Shown here: piece after piece, positions 45,233-53,276 of the stretch
Layout of the letters: every line of letters begins with the position of its first letter
How positions within the stretch are numbered: the first letter of the stretch is position 1
DNA from: Candidatus Vecturithrix granuli
GTDB taxonomy: Bacteria; Moduliflexota; Moduliflexia; Moduliflexales; Moduliflexaceae
Reading direction: 5' to 3'
NCBI GenBank assembly: GCA_000739535.1
Contig: DF820472.1
Span: 124,825-188,824 of the forward strand
Length of the DNA stretch: 64,000 bases
Made by a program: the position numbers and the translations under genes
Notes under the pieces: model-generated
The model's input: the letters and a program-made list of their open reading frames with translations, nothing else
What the model was told of the DNA's origin: nothing
Databases searched by the model: none

Positions 45233-45342
45233 TGCAGGAGTTATCAGCAAGGTATGCGGTTTGAGGTGAACTCCATCACCTGAAAGAAAATTGGTAGGAG
45301 TTATCAGCAGAACATGCGGTTTGAGGTGAACTCCATCACCTG
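45233..45342. repeat. family R4 tandem repeat, 60-bp period
   Basis: Two units of GGAGTTATCAGCA..ATGCGGTTTGAGGTG then AACTCCATCACCTGA, nearly identical to 36927-37019. They lie just upstream of the ribosome-binding site of the MoxR operon, within its probable leader. The remaining gap (to 45550) has AT-rich DNA without a recognisable gene. Confidence 0.82.
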
Positions 45343-45550
45343 ATACTACACAATCAATTTGTGCAAGCGTGTAGAAACTTGTCAAGAAATTTTACTTTTT
45401 TCATCACAAAAATTCTATCAAAAACTTCTCCCAATAAAATTACCTGAAACGAATAAGCGTATTTTTTCCTTGACCTTTTCGCAGAAGTCCTGTGTAATTT
45501 TTGTTTATTGTGTTCACCAAGAGATCAGTAGCAAATTGTGACTTATGACA

Positions 45551-45620
45551 GGAGTGCGGAAGCGGGGCTTTCGCTGCAAAAGCTTTGTTGCGGAACAAAA
45601 GCGTTGCTTTTGTACTCCGG
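45551..45620. repeat. hairpin repeat, family R2
   Basis: GGAGTGCGGAAGC and, at the other end, GCTTTTGTACTCC form the outer arms around AAAAGCTTTGTTGCGGAACA. It is related to the terminator at 29725-29757. It lies just before the start of the PASTA gene. Confidence 0.7.
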
Positions 45621-45628
45621 TTCAAGAC

Positions 45629-46771
45629 ATGTTTATGAAAAAACGATCGCTTCATCTCAGCTTTGTCCTTGTCTGGACGATCTTATTTTTCTGCGGAGTT
45701 GCCGCCGCGCAGCAAAGCAGTGTGATTGTGCCAAATGTTGAAGGGATCTCACAGGGGATCGCGACGCAAATTCTGCGCGCGGCCGGTTTGCAATCTAGTG
45801 TTCAGAGCTCGGCCAACATCGGAACGCTTGTTGTACGTCAGGATCCGTACCCCGGTTCTCTGCTACCCTCAGGGAGTGAAGTGGTGTTATATACGGTGAG
45901 TAGCACGCCTGCTACAACAAGCTCACCTGCTTCAAGCGGGATTGCGCCGTCAACTCCAACCACATTCTCTCAACCAGCAACAAGAACAATACCAGGTACG
46001 TTCTCGCGACCAGCGACAGGAACAGCCTCTACGACAACTTCTGCTCCTCCGGTGACTTCTTCAAGAAACATGGGCGTTAATGTGTATGTTGCGCCATTGG
46101 CCTCTACCGCGCCTCAAACGACTCAGAGCACCAGTTATCAGGTCACGCGGGACTCTATGAATTTCATTATTGCCCGTCAGCCTCAACAGGCCTCGGCCAG
46201 CCCACATTTACTGACACAGACGACGGCCAAACGTTATCCAATCTGGTATCCCCGAGAATATCTCGAACAGTCAGCGCAAATAGGAACAGTGATGACCCAA
46301 AGCCAGACTGCGACTCTGACTCCCCAGGTGCAGACATTTTCACAGAGTTCGGTCAGTCCGTATCTTTTGACAATCACGCCGGCGTCGCAACAACGCTCTT
46401 CAGAATGGTATGCGCTGCCGCAGGGCTGGTCCACGCCGCAAAGCTGGACGACCTCACAGGGAATGATGACGCCGCAAATTCAACAAACCTGGGCCACGCC
46501 GCAGCAAGGGTATTATTATACGACCTCTTCGCAACAAACATTGTCTGTTCAACCCCAAATGATGGGCATAAGCTCTGTCCCTGTCCCGAATGTGATGCGG
46601 CTGCGCCAGGCTGACGCCCTGTTCGCGATTCAAAAAGCCGGATTGATGGTTGGCAATATCATGTTGATGCAGAATGCGCAAACAGGGGCAGGCATGGTGA
46701 TTAACCAATCGCCGAGACCGCGCTCAATTGTGCAGACCGGTGCGCGGGTCGATCTCTGGATCGCCAATTAA
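45629..46771 (+). CDS. exported PASTA-domain protein with Ser/Thr/Gln-rich linker
   Basis: From the chosen ATG the 380-residue protein has a signal peptide ending AAA-QQ and a PASTA domain (VIVPNVEGISQGIATQIL, ILRAAGL, VVRQDPYPGSLLPSG). A low-complexity linker of about 230 residues rich in T, S, Q and P follows, then a second PASTA (VPVPNVMRLRQADALFAIQ, MVINQSPRPRSIVQTG). PASTA domains bind peptidoglycan or beta-lactam-like ligands, but here there is no kinase or transpeptidase. No strong ribosome-binding site. The next ATG (45635) is an alternative. Confidence 0.78.
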   Translation: MFMKKRSLHLSFVLVWTILFFCGVAAAQQSSVIVPNVEGISQGIATQILRAAGLQSSVQSSANIGTLVVRQDPYPGSLLPSGSEVVLYTVSSTPATTSSPASSGIAPSTPTTFSQPATRTIPGTFSRPATGTASTTTSAPPVTSSRNMGVNVYVAPLASTAPQTTQSTSYQVTRDSMNFIIARQPQQASASPHLLTQTTAKRYPIWYPREYLEQSAQIGTVMTQSQTATLTPQVQTFSQSSVSPYLLTITPASQQRSSEWYALPQGWSTPQSWTTSQGMMTPQIQQTWATPQQGYYYTTSSQQTLSVQPQMMGISSVPVPNVMRLRQADALFAIQKAGLMVGNIMLMQNAQTGAGMVINQSPRPRSIVQTGARVDLWIAN

Positions 46772-46798
46772 GTATCCGAGCAAAAAAACCGGGGTCAC

Positions 46799-46837
46799 GT
46801 TGTTTCGGGAATTTCGAAGACTCATTCCCGAAACAAC
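46799..46837. terminator. hairpin between convergent genes
   Basis: A perfect 14-bp stem GTTGTTTCGGGAAT / ATTCCCGAAACAAC around an 11-base loop, touching the stop codon of the minus-strand gene at 46838. Confidence 0.75.
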
Positions 46838-47722
46838 TTAATTATCCAGCGGAGGCCATGCTATGCCTGCCAGAGCATGCTTCAGGCATATTCGCAGATT
46901 GGCGATTACATCCGGTTTGGTGTTGGTGATAAATAAACTGTGCTGAATGGTGAAAATTTCATCATGAAGCCGCTGAACAGGAGAGTCTTGTTCGGCGCGG
47001 CTTCCATAGCGGCAGCGCATTTCTTCTGCAAACATCTCCGCTAATTTATCTTTCATGCGCAAATGGGTATCTTCTAAAAAAATGGCGACATCCGGTCGCA
47101 GATCATGGACACGATCCAAAAACGCCGCAATTTCAGACATCTCGATATGTTTTGGCGGCGAGGACTTCACTTCGATATAGGTCAACCGGCCTTCCACCGC
47201 GCTGAGTACATCATAATCTCCGCCAATCTCATGATGCTTGAAGCGAACACCCCAGATCGCCGGAGAATCGAATTCTCGCTCCATGACCTGCGCGATAAAC
47301 CATTCTAAAGTATCGCCGAAATTGATCACCTGTGAATTTGTCAATTGATAGGTATCCTCCCCGATTTGACGCACAATTCGGTGTTGTATCAGGACAGCGA
47401 GATATTCGCGGGCGACTTCTTCCGAACAATAGCGGGCAAGACGCCGCGGCGTGGCGTGGTCAATGAAGGCAATAAGATCGCGGGCAAAGATGCGGAATGA
47501 ATATTTCTGCATCAGGTGATATAGTTCATCTTCTGCCTCTTTTGAGGAGTACTCAGGAAGTAAACGGTAGCTGGCAGACGTATATTTGACCTCCTGAATT
47601 CCTCGACGTCGGAGCATAGCTTCAATGGTACTGCGGCTCGACGGCGAACATCTCTGGAATGCCCGCACTTCCTGACGCAATGCCTGGATTTCTCTGAGAA
47701 GATGTTGTACAATGTCTTCCAT
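46838..47722 (-). CDS. PD-(D/E)XK nuclease-like protein
   Basis: The 294-residue protein has an N-terminal coiled coil (MEDIVQHLLREIQALRQEV) and a helical middle. The restriction-like core (about 165-225) has FGDTLEWFIAQVMEREF (Glu), HEIGGDYDVLSAVEGRLTY (Asp) and YIEVKSSPP (E-x-K). The active-site spacing is like that of Card1-type and Mrr-like nucleases, and the motif style recalls 25337-26215. The start is uncertain: the ATG at 47737 is also in frame. It may act with the preceding gene, whose end it nearly touches. Confidence 0.68.
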   Translation of the reverse strand: MEDIVQHLLREIQALRQEVRAFQRCSPSSRSTIEAMLRRRGIQEVKYTSASYRLLPEYSSKEAEDELYHLMQKYSFRIFARDLIAFIDHATPRRLARYCSEEVAREYLAVLIQHRIVRQIGEDTYQLTNSQVINFGDTLEWFIAQVMEREFDSPAIWGVRFKHHEIGGDYDVLSAVEGRLTYIEVKSSPPKHIEMSEIAAFLDRVHDLRPDVAIFLEDTHLRMKDKLAEMFAEEMRCRYGSRAEQDSPVQRLHDEIFTIQHSLFITNTKPDVIANLRICLKHALAGIAWPPLDN

Positions 47723-47742
47723 ATTTTTTCCGGGCATGGCAG

Positions 47743-47776
47743 AAAAACCGGGTTTCTTCAAGAAATCTGGTTTTTA
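47743..47776 (-). terminator. hairpin with the upstream gene's stop codon in its loop
   Basis: AAAAACCGGGTTTCTT and AAGAAATCTGGTTTTT pair almost fully. The TGA stop of the gene at 47758-48258 lies at the hairpin tip (47758-47760). It may act as attenuator between the two genes. Confidence 0.6.
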
Positions 47777-48258
47777 AATGCCTGAATCCAGGCTTCCGGC
47801 TCGTTTAATTCTCGAAAGTAATACAGATCAGACTCCTGGCCATCCCGCCTTTGCACTACGCGAAGATACACGGGATCAGGAACAAATATAGTAAAAAGCT
47901 TCTGGAGCGCGCCAGTTCGAGACGGTTTCCCTTGTAAACAGACTTCAAATCCTGATTTTTTTATCAATTCTACCGTGAGAATGGTTGTGCGCGGAATTTG
48001 CAGAAGCGTCTTTTTATAGGTCGTGGCCCTGTTAAAGAGAAAAAATGGCGGTTTGGGAAAATCTTCAAACCAGAGGTTGCGTTCCATTAAATACAAAATT
48101 CCGCTTTTTTCAGGTGTAGGGGCCTCCGATGATCCTAGCAACACTGCATACGAGAAGATGATCACCTGTTCGCCGCACTCTTGTTGTTTTTCTTCCCAAA
48201 ATTGCTGAATATTTCGAGGAAGATCCTGTAATTGAGGACATTGTTCATGTTGTGCCAT
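47758..48258 (-). CDS. GRAM/PH-like small protein, function unknown
   Basis: The 166-residue protein has an N-terminal helix and then a series of beta strands (SGILYLMERNLWFEDFP, PRTTILTVELIKKSG, KLFTIFVPDPVYLRVV) ending in a helix (EPEAWIQAFKNQ), the layout of a PH/GRAM-like domain. No export signal. The family is not identified. It is immediately followed by the nuclease-like gene. Confidence 0.62.
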   Translation of the reverse strand: MAQHEQCPQLQDLPRNIQQFWEEKQQECGEQVIIFSYAVLLGSSEAPTPEKSGILYLMERNLWFEDFPKPPFFLFNRATTYKKTLLQIPRTTILTVELIKKSGFEVCLQGKPSRTGALQKLFTIFVPDPVYLRVVQRRDGQESDLYYFRELNEPEAWIQAFKNQIS

Positions 48259-48498
48259 GCTTTATACTCCAAATCCCTTAAAAATCCTTATTGTTTCACT
48301 ACTTCTACATGTTCTGTTCTGTAAGGCAGCTTTTTGTCAAATAAATACTTGCTTTTTTTGTTGGGAGGATTCTATTTTGATTGAAATGCGAGAGGATATA
48401 AAATTTTTCGAGGCAACCTCTTGCTATTGTGTCTTGAAGAACTTATACTTTATGTTGTATAACAAGACCTGATATCAAAAATAAGGAATCCTGAGCGT

Positions 48499-48762
48499 AT
48501 GAAAATTTTCCAAACAGAGGCTGAGCACGAAGATATGAATTGCCCTGAAGAATTTCAAGACAAGATTGATATTCTTGAAAATCTGTTGCAAGAGATGAGG
48601 TATATCATCGGGCATCGGAGAACGCTCCTTAAAAATGCAGACAAGAAACTTCAGGAATTTCAAGATACGATTTACGCGATGATTATGGAAGAAGAATATC
48701 CGAAAAAGCGGATGATGCCTTCACAAGATGATGATGAAAAACCGGAAACGCCCTCAGTTTGA
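48499..48762 (+). CDS. small coiled-coil protein, unknown function
   Basis: An 87-residue charged, helical protein (DKIDILENLLQEMRYII, TLLKNADKKLQEFQDT) with an acidic tail. AAGGA precedes the ATG. It lies 16 bases upstream of acylphosphatase, probably co-transcribed. The 240-base gap before it shows no other gene. Confidence 0.62.
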   Translation: MKIFQTEAEHEDMNCPEEFQDKIDILENLLQEMRYIIGHRRTLLKNADKKLQEFQDTIYAMIMEEEYPKKRMMPSQDDDEKPETPSV

Positions 48763-48778
48763 ATAAGGAGGTTTCACT

Positions 48779-49057
48779 GTGGCAAAGATTGGCAGACATC
48801 TGTATGTGTCAGGGCGGGTACAAGGCGTAGCCTTTCGTTATAGCGCCATCAGGCAAGCTCATCTGCTAGGCGTCACCGGATGGGTGAAAAATGTTTTTGA
48901 TGGCCGGGTTGAATTACTGATTGAAGGCGATGACGCTGCTGTCAGAGAAATGACCGCCTGGTGTTATCAAGGCCCACGTGCGGCTCATGTCACTGAAGTG
49001 GAGGAAGAAATTCTCCCCTATTCAGGCAAATACCCTTCCTTTGAAGTGCGCTTCTAA
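48779..49057 (+). CDS. acyP: acylphosphatase
   Basis: The 92-residue protein matches AcyP exactly in length and motif: VSGRVQGVAFRYS (catalytic Arg) and GVTGWVKNVFDGRVELLIEG (catalytic Asn). It hydrolyses acyl phosphates. The start is GTG at 48779 with AAGGAGG at the proper distance. Confidence 0.93.
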   Translation: MAKIGRHLYVSGRVQGVAFRYSAIRQAHLLGVTGWVKNVFDGRVELLIEGDDAAVREMTAWCYQGPRAAHVTEVEEEILPYSGKYPSFEVRF

Positions 49058-49064
49058 TCTCTTT

Positions 49065-49574
49065 TTATTCTCTATTCAATTCCGCCTTCAGGCATTGAAT
49101 GACTGCGGCAAATTCACTGGCATTTTGAGGCGATAGTTCTGCCAAAGTTTCATGCGCCGAGAGAAGATGTTCAGCATACTCCTCTTTTGAGAATTGCTCT
49201 GAAAAAGCAAGCTGTGATAACTGACTCTTTTCTACAGTTTCGAGCGCATCAGAGGCATGAAACAGGGTCGCCAGATTCATACGGTGAAAAATGCTTTCCA
49301 TGGGATTTCCCTTTAAGCCCACAAGAAATGGGAGAGTCTGGTGAGTTTTGGCAAAGGCAATCGCCCAGCGGGCCAGCACGCCTAAAATTGTGCTATCCAT
49401 GTAGGAACAGCGGGTTAGATCGACAAGCAGATACGCAATGGCGTCATTTTCGGTACACTGCTTGATCGCTGTCTTGGCATTCCACAGCGATTTCTGAGTC
49501 AGCCGCCCTTCAGCTTTAAAAATAAAGGTTGATTCATATTGACCGATAAACACACGTTCTTCTTGATTTTTCAT
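49065..49574 (-). CDS. STAS domain anti-sigma-factor antagonist-like protein
   Basis: The 169-residue protein has a STAS fold: STFIFKAEGRLTQKS, AYLLVDLTRCSYMDSTILGVLA with the phosphorylatable Ser/Thr of SpoIIAA-like antagonists, PFLVGLKGNPMESIFHRMNL. An extra helical tail (about 120-169) goes beyond the usual about 110 residues. It starts one base after the phosphatase stop, so the REC-SpoIIE protein is its likely phosphatase. Confidence 0.87.
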   Translation of the reverse strand: MKNQEERVFIGQYESTFIFKAEGRLTQKSLWNAKTAIKQCTENDAIAYLLVDLTRCSYMDSTILGVLARWAIAFAKTHQTLPFLVGLKGNPMESIFHRMNLATLFHASDALETVEKSQLSQLAFSEQFSKEEYAEHLLSAHETLAELSPQNASEFAAVIQCLKAELNRE

Positions 49575-49575
49575 A

Positions 49576-50727
49576 TCACAAGCGTCTCAGTAAAAAGATG
49601 GTGATGTCATCAGGAAAATCATCAGTACGGGCCAGATGATTAATATACGAGGATAACGAACTCACCATACTATGATTATCTGGACTTTTATGAGTGTGAA
49701 TATAGTGAACCAGAGATTGTTCTTCGAAGATCGGAATCCCATCTCCGATGCAAATATCCGTCACCCCATCTGAATACATCAATAACGATGCTCCCGGAGG
49801 AAATACGCATGTAGCATTAACGTAGCTTGCACTTTCAATTAGCCCTATTGGAAAGGAGTGCATTGTCAGAATTTCTTCGTAATCATCGGTGTATAAAATC
49901 GGCGCAACGCTCTGACCGGCTGAACTCCAGGTCAAGAGGTTTTTTTGTAAATCTAGTATCCCCAAAAAAATCGTCAGATATTTCTCAGTCAGACGTTCAC
50001 GAAAAAATTGTTGGTTGAGCCTGTGCAGCAGATGACAGGGATCATCTTCAGATTGAGAGTGGACGCTGAAAAACATTTTCGTAAAAATCGTAATCAATGA
50101 GGATGCCACCCCATGCCCCGAGACATCAAGAATATAAAATAGCAATTTGTTGTCGCTGATTTGATAAATATCAAAAAAATCTCCGCCAAGTTCATCGCAG
50201 GGAATATACACATATTCAAAGGCGATCTGTTTTCCGAAAATCGTTCCCTCTTGCGCAGGCAGCAAGTTACGCTGAATTTGCCGCGCCGTTTCCAAATCTT
50301 TCGCAATCCGTTGATTCGTTTCCAGGATCGTGCGATACATTCTTCGCAGGGTGACCTGCGTGCGGACTCGCGCCAGAATTTCAGCGGTATTAAAGGGTTT
50401 GGTAATAAAATCCACGGCACCCAGTTCCAGCCCACGAATTTTATCTTCGGGGCTATCCAGGGTAGTAATAAAAATAATCGGAATTTCACGGGTTGATTCT
50501 TGCTGCTTCAACAGGCGGCAGAGATCAAATCCTGACATTTCCGGCATAACAACATCCAGGAGAATGAGTTCAGGTTTGCGATATTCAAGAATCTTTAACG
50601 CGACATCCGCATTCTCCGCTTCAATGAAATCATACCCTTCATGAGTCAGACTTTTACTCAGTACTATGCGGTTCATGCGGCTATCATCAACAATTAAGAT
50701 CAAAAAATCTTCTTTCATCGAGAGCAA
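49576..50727 (-). CDS. response regulator with SpoIIE-type PP2C phosphatase
   Basis: The 383-residue protein has a receiver domain (about 8-125: LIVDDSRMNR, LILLDVVMPEMSG with phospho-Asp, FITKPFN) and a coiled linker. The PPM phosphatase domain has ETARQIQRNLLPAQ, DELGGDFFDIYQIS, FYILDVSGHGVASSL and MYSDGVTDI (metal-binding Asp). Phosphorylation by a histidine kinase would activate dephosphorylation of the STAS protein downstream. No RsbW-like kinase or histidine kinase gene is in the window. Confidence 0.93.
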   Translation of the reverse strand: MLSMKEDFLILIVDDSRMNRIVLSKSLTHEGYDFIEAENADVALKILEYRKPELILLDVVMPEMSGFDLCRLLKQQESTREIPIIFITTLDSPEDKIRGLELGAVDFITKPFNTAEILARVRTQVTLRRMYRTILETNQRIAKDLETARQIQRNLLPAQEGTIFGKQIAFEYVYIPCDELGGDFFDIYQISDNKLLFYILDVSGHGVASSLITIFTKMFFSVHSQSEDDPCHLLHRLNQQFFRERLTEKYLTIFLGILDLQKNLLTWSSAGQSVAPILYTDDYEEILTMHSFPIGLIESASYVNATCVFPPGASLLMYSDGVTDICIGDGIPIFEEQSLVHYIHTHKSPDNHSMVSSLSSYINHLARTDDFPDDITIFLLRRL

Positions 50728-50733
50728 TCTCAG

Positions 50734-51216
50734 TTATTGAATTGATAACGATTGGGTAATTTTCCACTCACCGTGCTCACGCTGAATCTCTAATAACTCT
50801 CGCTGCGACAGTTCTAAGGTTTCCCCATCAGCATCAGTTAATGTAAACTTGTAATGATTTTCGACAAGTGCACGTTCCCCTTGAAACTGAATATCAAGAA
50901 TTTGAAACGCAAAGTGAATTGTCACAAATTGTTCAAACCAACGAACCGCAGATGTCTGTAAATCGGCAAAGGTTTGCGAAGGACTCCGGTATGACGAAGA
51001 AAAGCAGGAAAGGTATTGGGGTAAATTTTTTTGCCTGAGTCCATTGGCTCTGTTTTCCAGGAGCGCATAAATTTCCTGCGTCGAGAGTCTTTGAGTGTAC
51101 GTTTTCCAAAGATACCACCCTCCAATCAGACAGCAGATAATCAGCAGGCTCACCCCGAACAAACCCCAGGAATGCCGCTTACGCTTTGATGTTATTATAT
51201 CATGAGTTGTCTTCAT
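50734..51216 (-). CDS. membrane-anchored NTF2-like (SnoaL-type) protein
   Basis: The 160-residue protein has a basic N-terminus, a membrane helix (about 17-37), then an NTF2-like cone: IYALLENRANGLRQKNLPQY, LSCFSSSYRSPSQTF, ALVENHYKFTLTD and GEWKITQS. Cytoplasmic tail short, so the domain is likely periplasmic. Six bases upstream of the phosphatase gene. Perhaps a ligand-binding input. Confidence 0.7.
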   Translation of the reverse strand: MKTTHDIITSKRKRHSWGLFGVSLLIICCLIGGWYLWKTYTQRLSTQEIYALLENRANGLRQKNLPQYLSCFSSSYRSPSQTFADLQTSAVRWFEQFVTIHFAFQILDIQFQGERALVENHYKFTLTDADGETLELSQRELLEIQREHGEWKITQSLSIQ

Positions 51217-51284
51217 AAGGACGTGATTATAAGAGCGGCGTAAAATGTCAAGTTGTATGCGCCCTCATTAGTTTTTTGTGTATA

Positions 51285-51833
51285 TCAGGTTTGATCGACT
51301 ACAATATTTTGGATGATCGCCTCAAGCTGTAATATCGTGATCAGTTGCTCGTTCCAGGGCAATTTGCCTTCCATATACTGTTGAATAACACTGAAACTGC
51401 CATCATTGAGAGGCAAAAGGCTGGTTTCCGGGGCATCAATAATATCTACCATGTCATCAATGAGCAATCCTGCTACCAGGTCGCCTGATTCTACCAGCAT
51501 AATTCGGCTTTGTTCCGTCACATGGCTGGCTTCTAAGTGCAAAAACATTTTCAGGTCCACAACAGCATGGACGTCTCCTCGCACGCTTATCACGCCGAGA
51601 ATATAGGCGGGGGCGCAAGGCAACCGGGTGATATGGGGCACTTTAAGAATCTCTCTCACTGCCAGGATTCTCATGCCATACAGCCCGCCATTCAGCGAAA
51701 TCACGACAAACTGAACAGGCGGTTCTTCAATTTCTGAGACCTCAGCTTGCTTGAGTTGCTGAAGGAGTTCAAGCCGCGTCAAAGTTTCATGCGGTTCTTG
51801 CGGGTGTTGCGTCTGTTCCAGAGAATGTTCCAT
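51285..51833 (-). CDS. cheW: CheW-like chemotaxis adaptor
   Basis: The 182-residue protein has FVVISLNGGLYGMRILAVRE, ITRLPCAPAYILGVISVRGD, VDLKMFL, LVAGLLIDDMVDI, typical of CheW, which links MCPs to CheA. Here it precedes the TM-NTF2 and REC-SpoIIE genes rather than cheA, so it may serve a non-flagellar chemosensory pathway. Confidence 0.9.
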   Translation of the reverse strand: MEHSLEQTQHPQEPHETLTRLELLQQLKQAEVSEIEEPPVQFVVISLNGGLYGMRILAVREILKVPHITRLPCAPAYILGVISVRGDVHAVVDLKMFLHLEASHVTEQSRIMLVESGDLVAGLLIDDMVDIIDAPETSLLPLNDGSFSVIQQYMEGKLPWNEQLITILQLEAIIQNIVVDQT

Positions 51834-51870
51834 AGCGTTTTCTTTATAATTTTGACAGGTTTGTATGGAG

Positions 51871-53040
51871 TTAATCGAGTTCCGTTGCCACCTCTTTTCC
51901 CTTCATGCGTAGGGTGACTGTATTCACATGCTGATGGCAAAAAGAGCGAAAAGCGGCGTCTTCGAGATATTTTGTCAAGACTGAAGCCAGTCCTCGCGCT
52001 CCGGTTTGCCGTTTAAAACTTTGATCCACAATGTGATCAATAACCTGTTTTTCAATGCGGAGTTGAAGACCTTCTTCTTTAAATTCGTGATAAAATTTTT
52101 TGACGACGGAATCGAGCAAAATCGCTTTTAACGTTTCTCGATCAAGGGGACTAAGGGAGATAATTCGCGTGAATCGTCCCATTAATTCCGGGATAAAGCC
52201 ATAGGCTTGAAAATTTTCAATATCGTTAATCTCTTGATCTTCATACTGTACGGCAATTTTTCGAATCGCGTAATACGTCTCGGACTGCAACAAAGAATTG
52301 AAGCCAATCCGGGGATTGAGATGGGTAGTCACGCCTTTCAATCCGGAAAATGTGCCACAGGCGATAAAGGTAATGTCCTGGGTTTGCAACGGAATGCGCT
52401 GGCTGTACATGGTGTTATTCATGTCAAGCGGCACCATGATTTCTGTGCCTTCAAGAATGCGTAATAATTCCCGCTGAACTCCGAACCCGCTGACATCTTT
52501 GGTGGTGCCCTGTCCGTCAAAACGAGCCTGATTTTGCGTCGTCGCCAGTTTATCGAATTCATCCAAACAAATAATTCCGGCGGAGGCGGCGACAGGATCG
52601 CGCCCGGTATAATCTAAGAGGGTTGTTAAAATTGTGCAGGTATCATTACCGACATATCCGGTTTCTGACAGTTGAGTCACATCAACAACGGCGGTCGGAA
52701 GTTTTAGAATTTTACGGAACAGGAGTTCCACCAGAAAAGTTTTCCCGCATCCGGTAGGGCCAATCATCAGATAATTCGATTTTGGCGGAAGCTGCTCACG
52801 AGGGATTCCTTCCAAATAAATGCGTTTCAGGCGGCGAATATGACGATAGGCCAATAGTGTAACGGCTTTTCGGGCATCTTCCTGACCTTTGTAATGGTAA
52901 TGGGAGAGCAAATCGAACATTTTTTGCGGAGAAAATAAGGGAATGTGCTCAAAAAATTGGCGAACATGTTCCCAATATTGCTGCCGCTGCTGATCCAGAT
53001 TCGGAACAACAATCTCATCAAAAAGCTGTTGCTGGCTCAT
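51871..53040 (-). CDS. ClpX-like AAA+ ATPase lacking the zinc-binding domain
   Basis: The 389-residue protein has YLMIGPTGCGKTFLVE (Walker A), TQLSETGYVGNDT (pore loop GYVG), IICLDEFDKLA (Walker B), PRIGFNSLL (IGF-like, needed to dock ClpP), and PELMGRFTRIISLSPL (sensor/Arg) plus GARGLASVL (sensor 2). ClpX is normally 410-430 residues with an N-terminal Cys4 zinc domain. Here the N-terminus is instead helical and Gln-rich. It may unfold special substrates for ClpP. It lies upstream of cheW. Confidence 0.85.
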   Translation of the reverse strand: MSQQQLFDEIVVPNLDQQRQQYWEHVRQFFEHIPLFSPQKMFDLLSHYHYKGQEDARKAVTLLAYRHIRRLKRIYLEGIPREQLPPKSNYLMIGPTGCGKTFLVELLFRKILKLPTAVVDVTQLSETGYVGNDTCTILTTLLDYTGRDPVAASAGIICLDEFDKLATTQNQARFDGQGTTKDVSGFGVQRELLRILEGTEIMVPLDMNNTMYSQRIPLQTQDITFIACGTFSGLKGVTTHLNPRIGFNSLLQSETYYAIRKIAVQYEDQEINDIENFQAYGFIPELMGRFTRIISLSPLDRETLKAILLDSVVKKFYHEFKEEGLQLRIEKQVIDHIVDQSFKRQTGARGLASVLTKYLEDAAFRSFCHQHVNTVTLRMKGKEVATELD

Positions 53041-53050
53041 AAAACATCGT

Positions 53051-53201
53051 GAACCTCAGAAGTGTCAAAACTCTGCTTTCGCAGTCAAAGCAGAGCTTTG
53101 ACACTCCTATGAACTTTGACACTCCTGAACCTCAGGAGTGCGAACGCTCTGCTTTCGCGGTCAAAACAGAGCTTTGATACTCTATAAACTTTGACACTCC
53201 T
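53051..53201. repeat. tandem R2-type hairpin repeat, about 76-bp period
   Basis: Units 53051-53126 and 53127-53201 share GAACCTCAG(G/A)AGTG, CTCTGCTTTCGC(A/G)GTCAAA and TTTGACACTCCT. Each unit contains arms CAAAGCAGAGCTTTG and TGTCAAA..TTTGACA. Located between the ClpX-like and ABC1 genes. No gene here. Confidence 0.82.
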
Positions 53202-53276
53202 GAACTTTTTATTGTCCAGTAGAATATATTCTTATCCCTGCTCTTGTCAATAAAGAATCGATACGAAAATGCTGCA

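Noticed and set aside
45218..45385. N-terminal extension of the DUF4129 gene (duplicated SGDGVHLKPH)
   Set aside because: It is the translation of the R4 tandem repeat; GGAGG before the ATG at 45217 marks the true start.
53051..53201. Tandem repeat considered as CRISPR
   Set aside because: Two units with no variable spacers; relatives of the unit occur as a terminator at 29725-29757.
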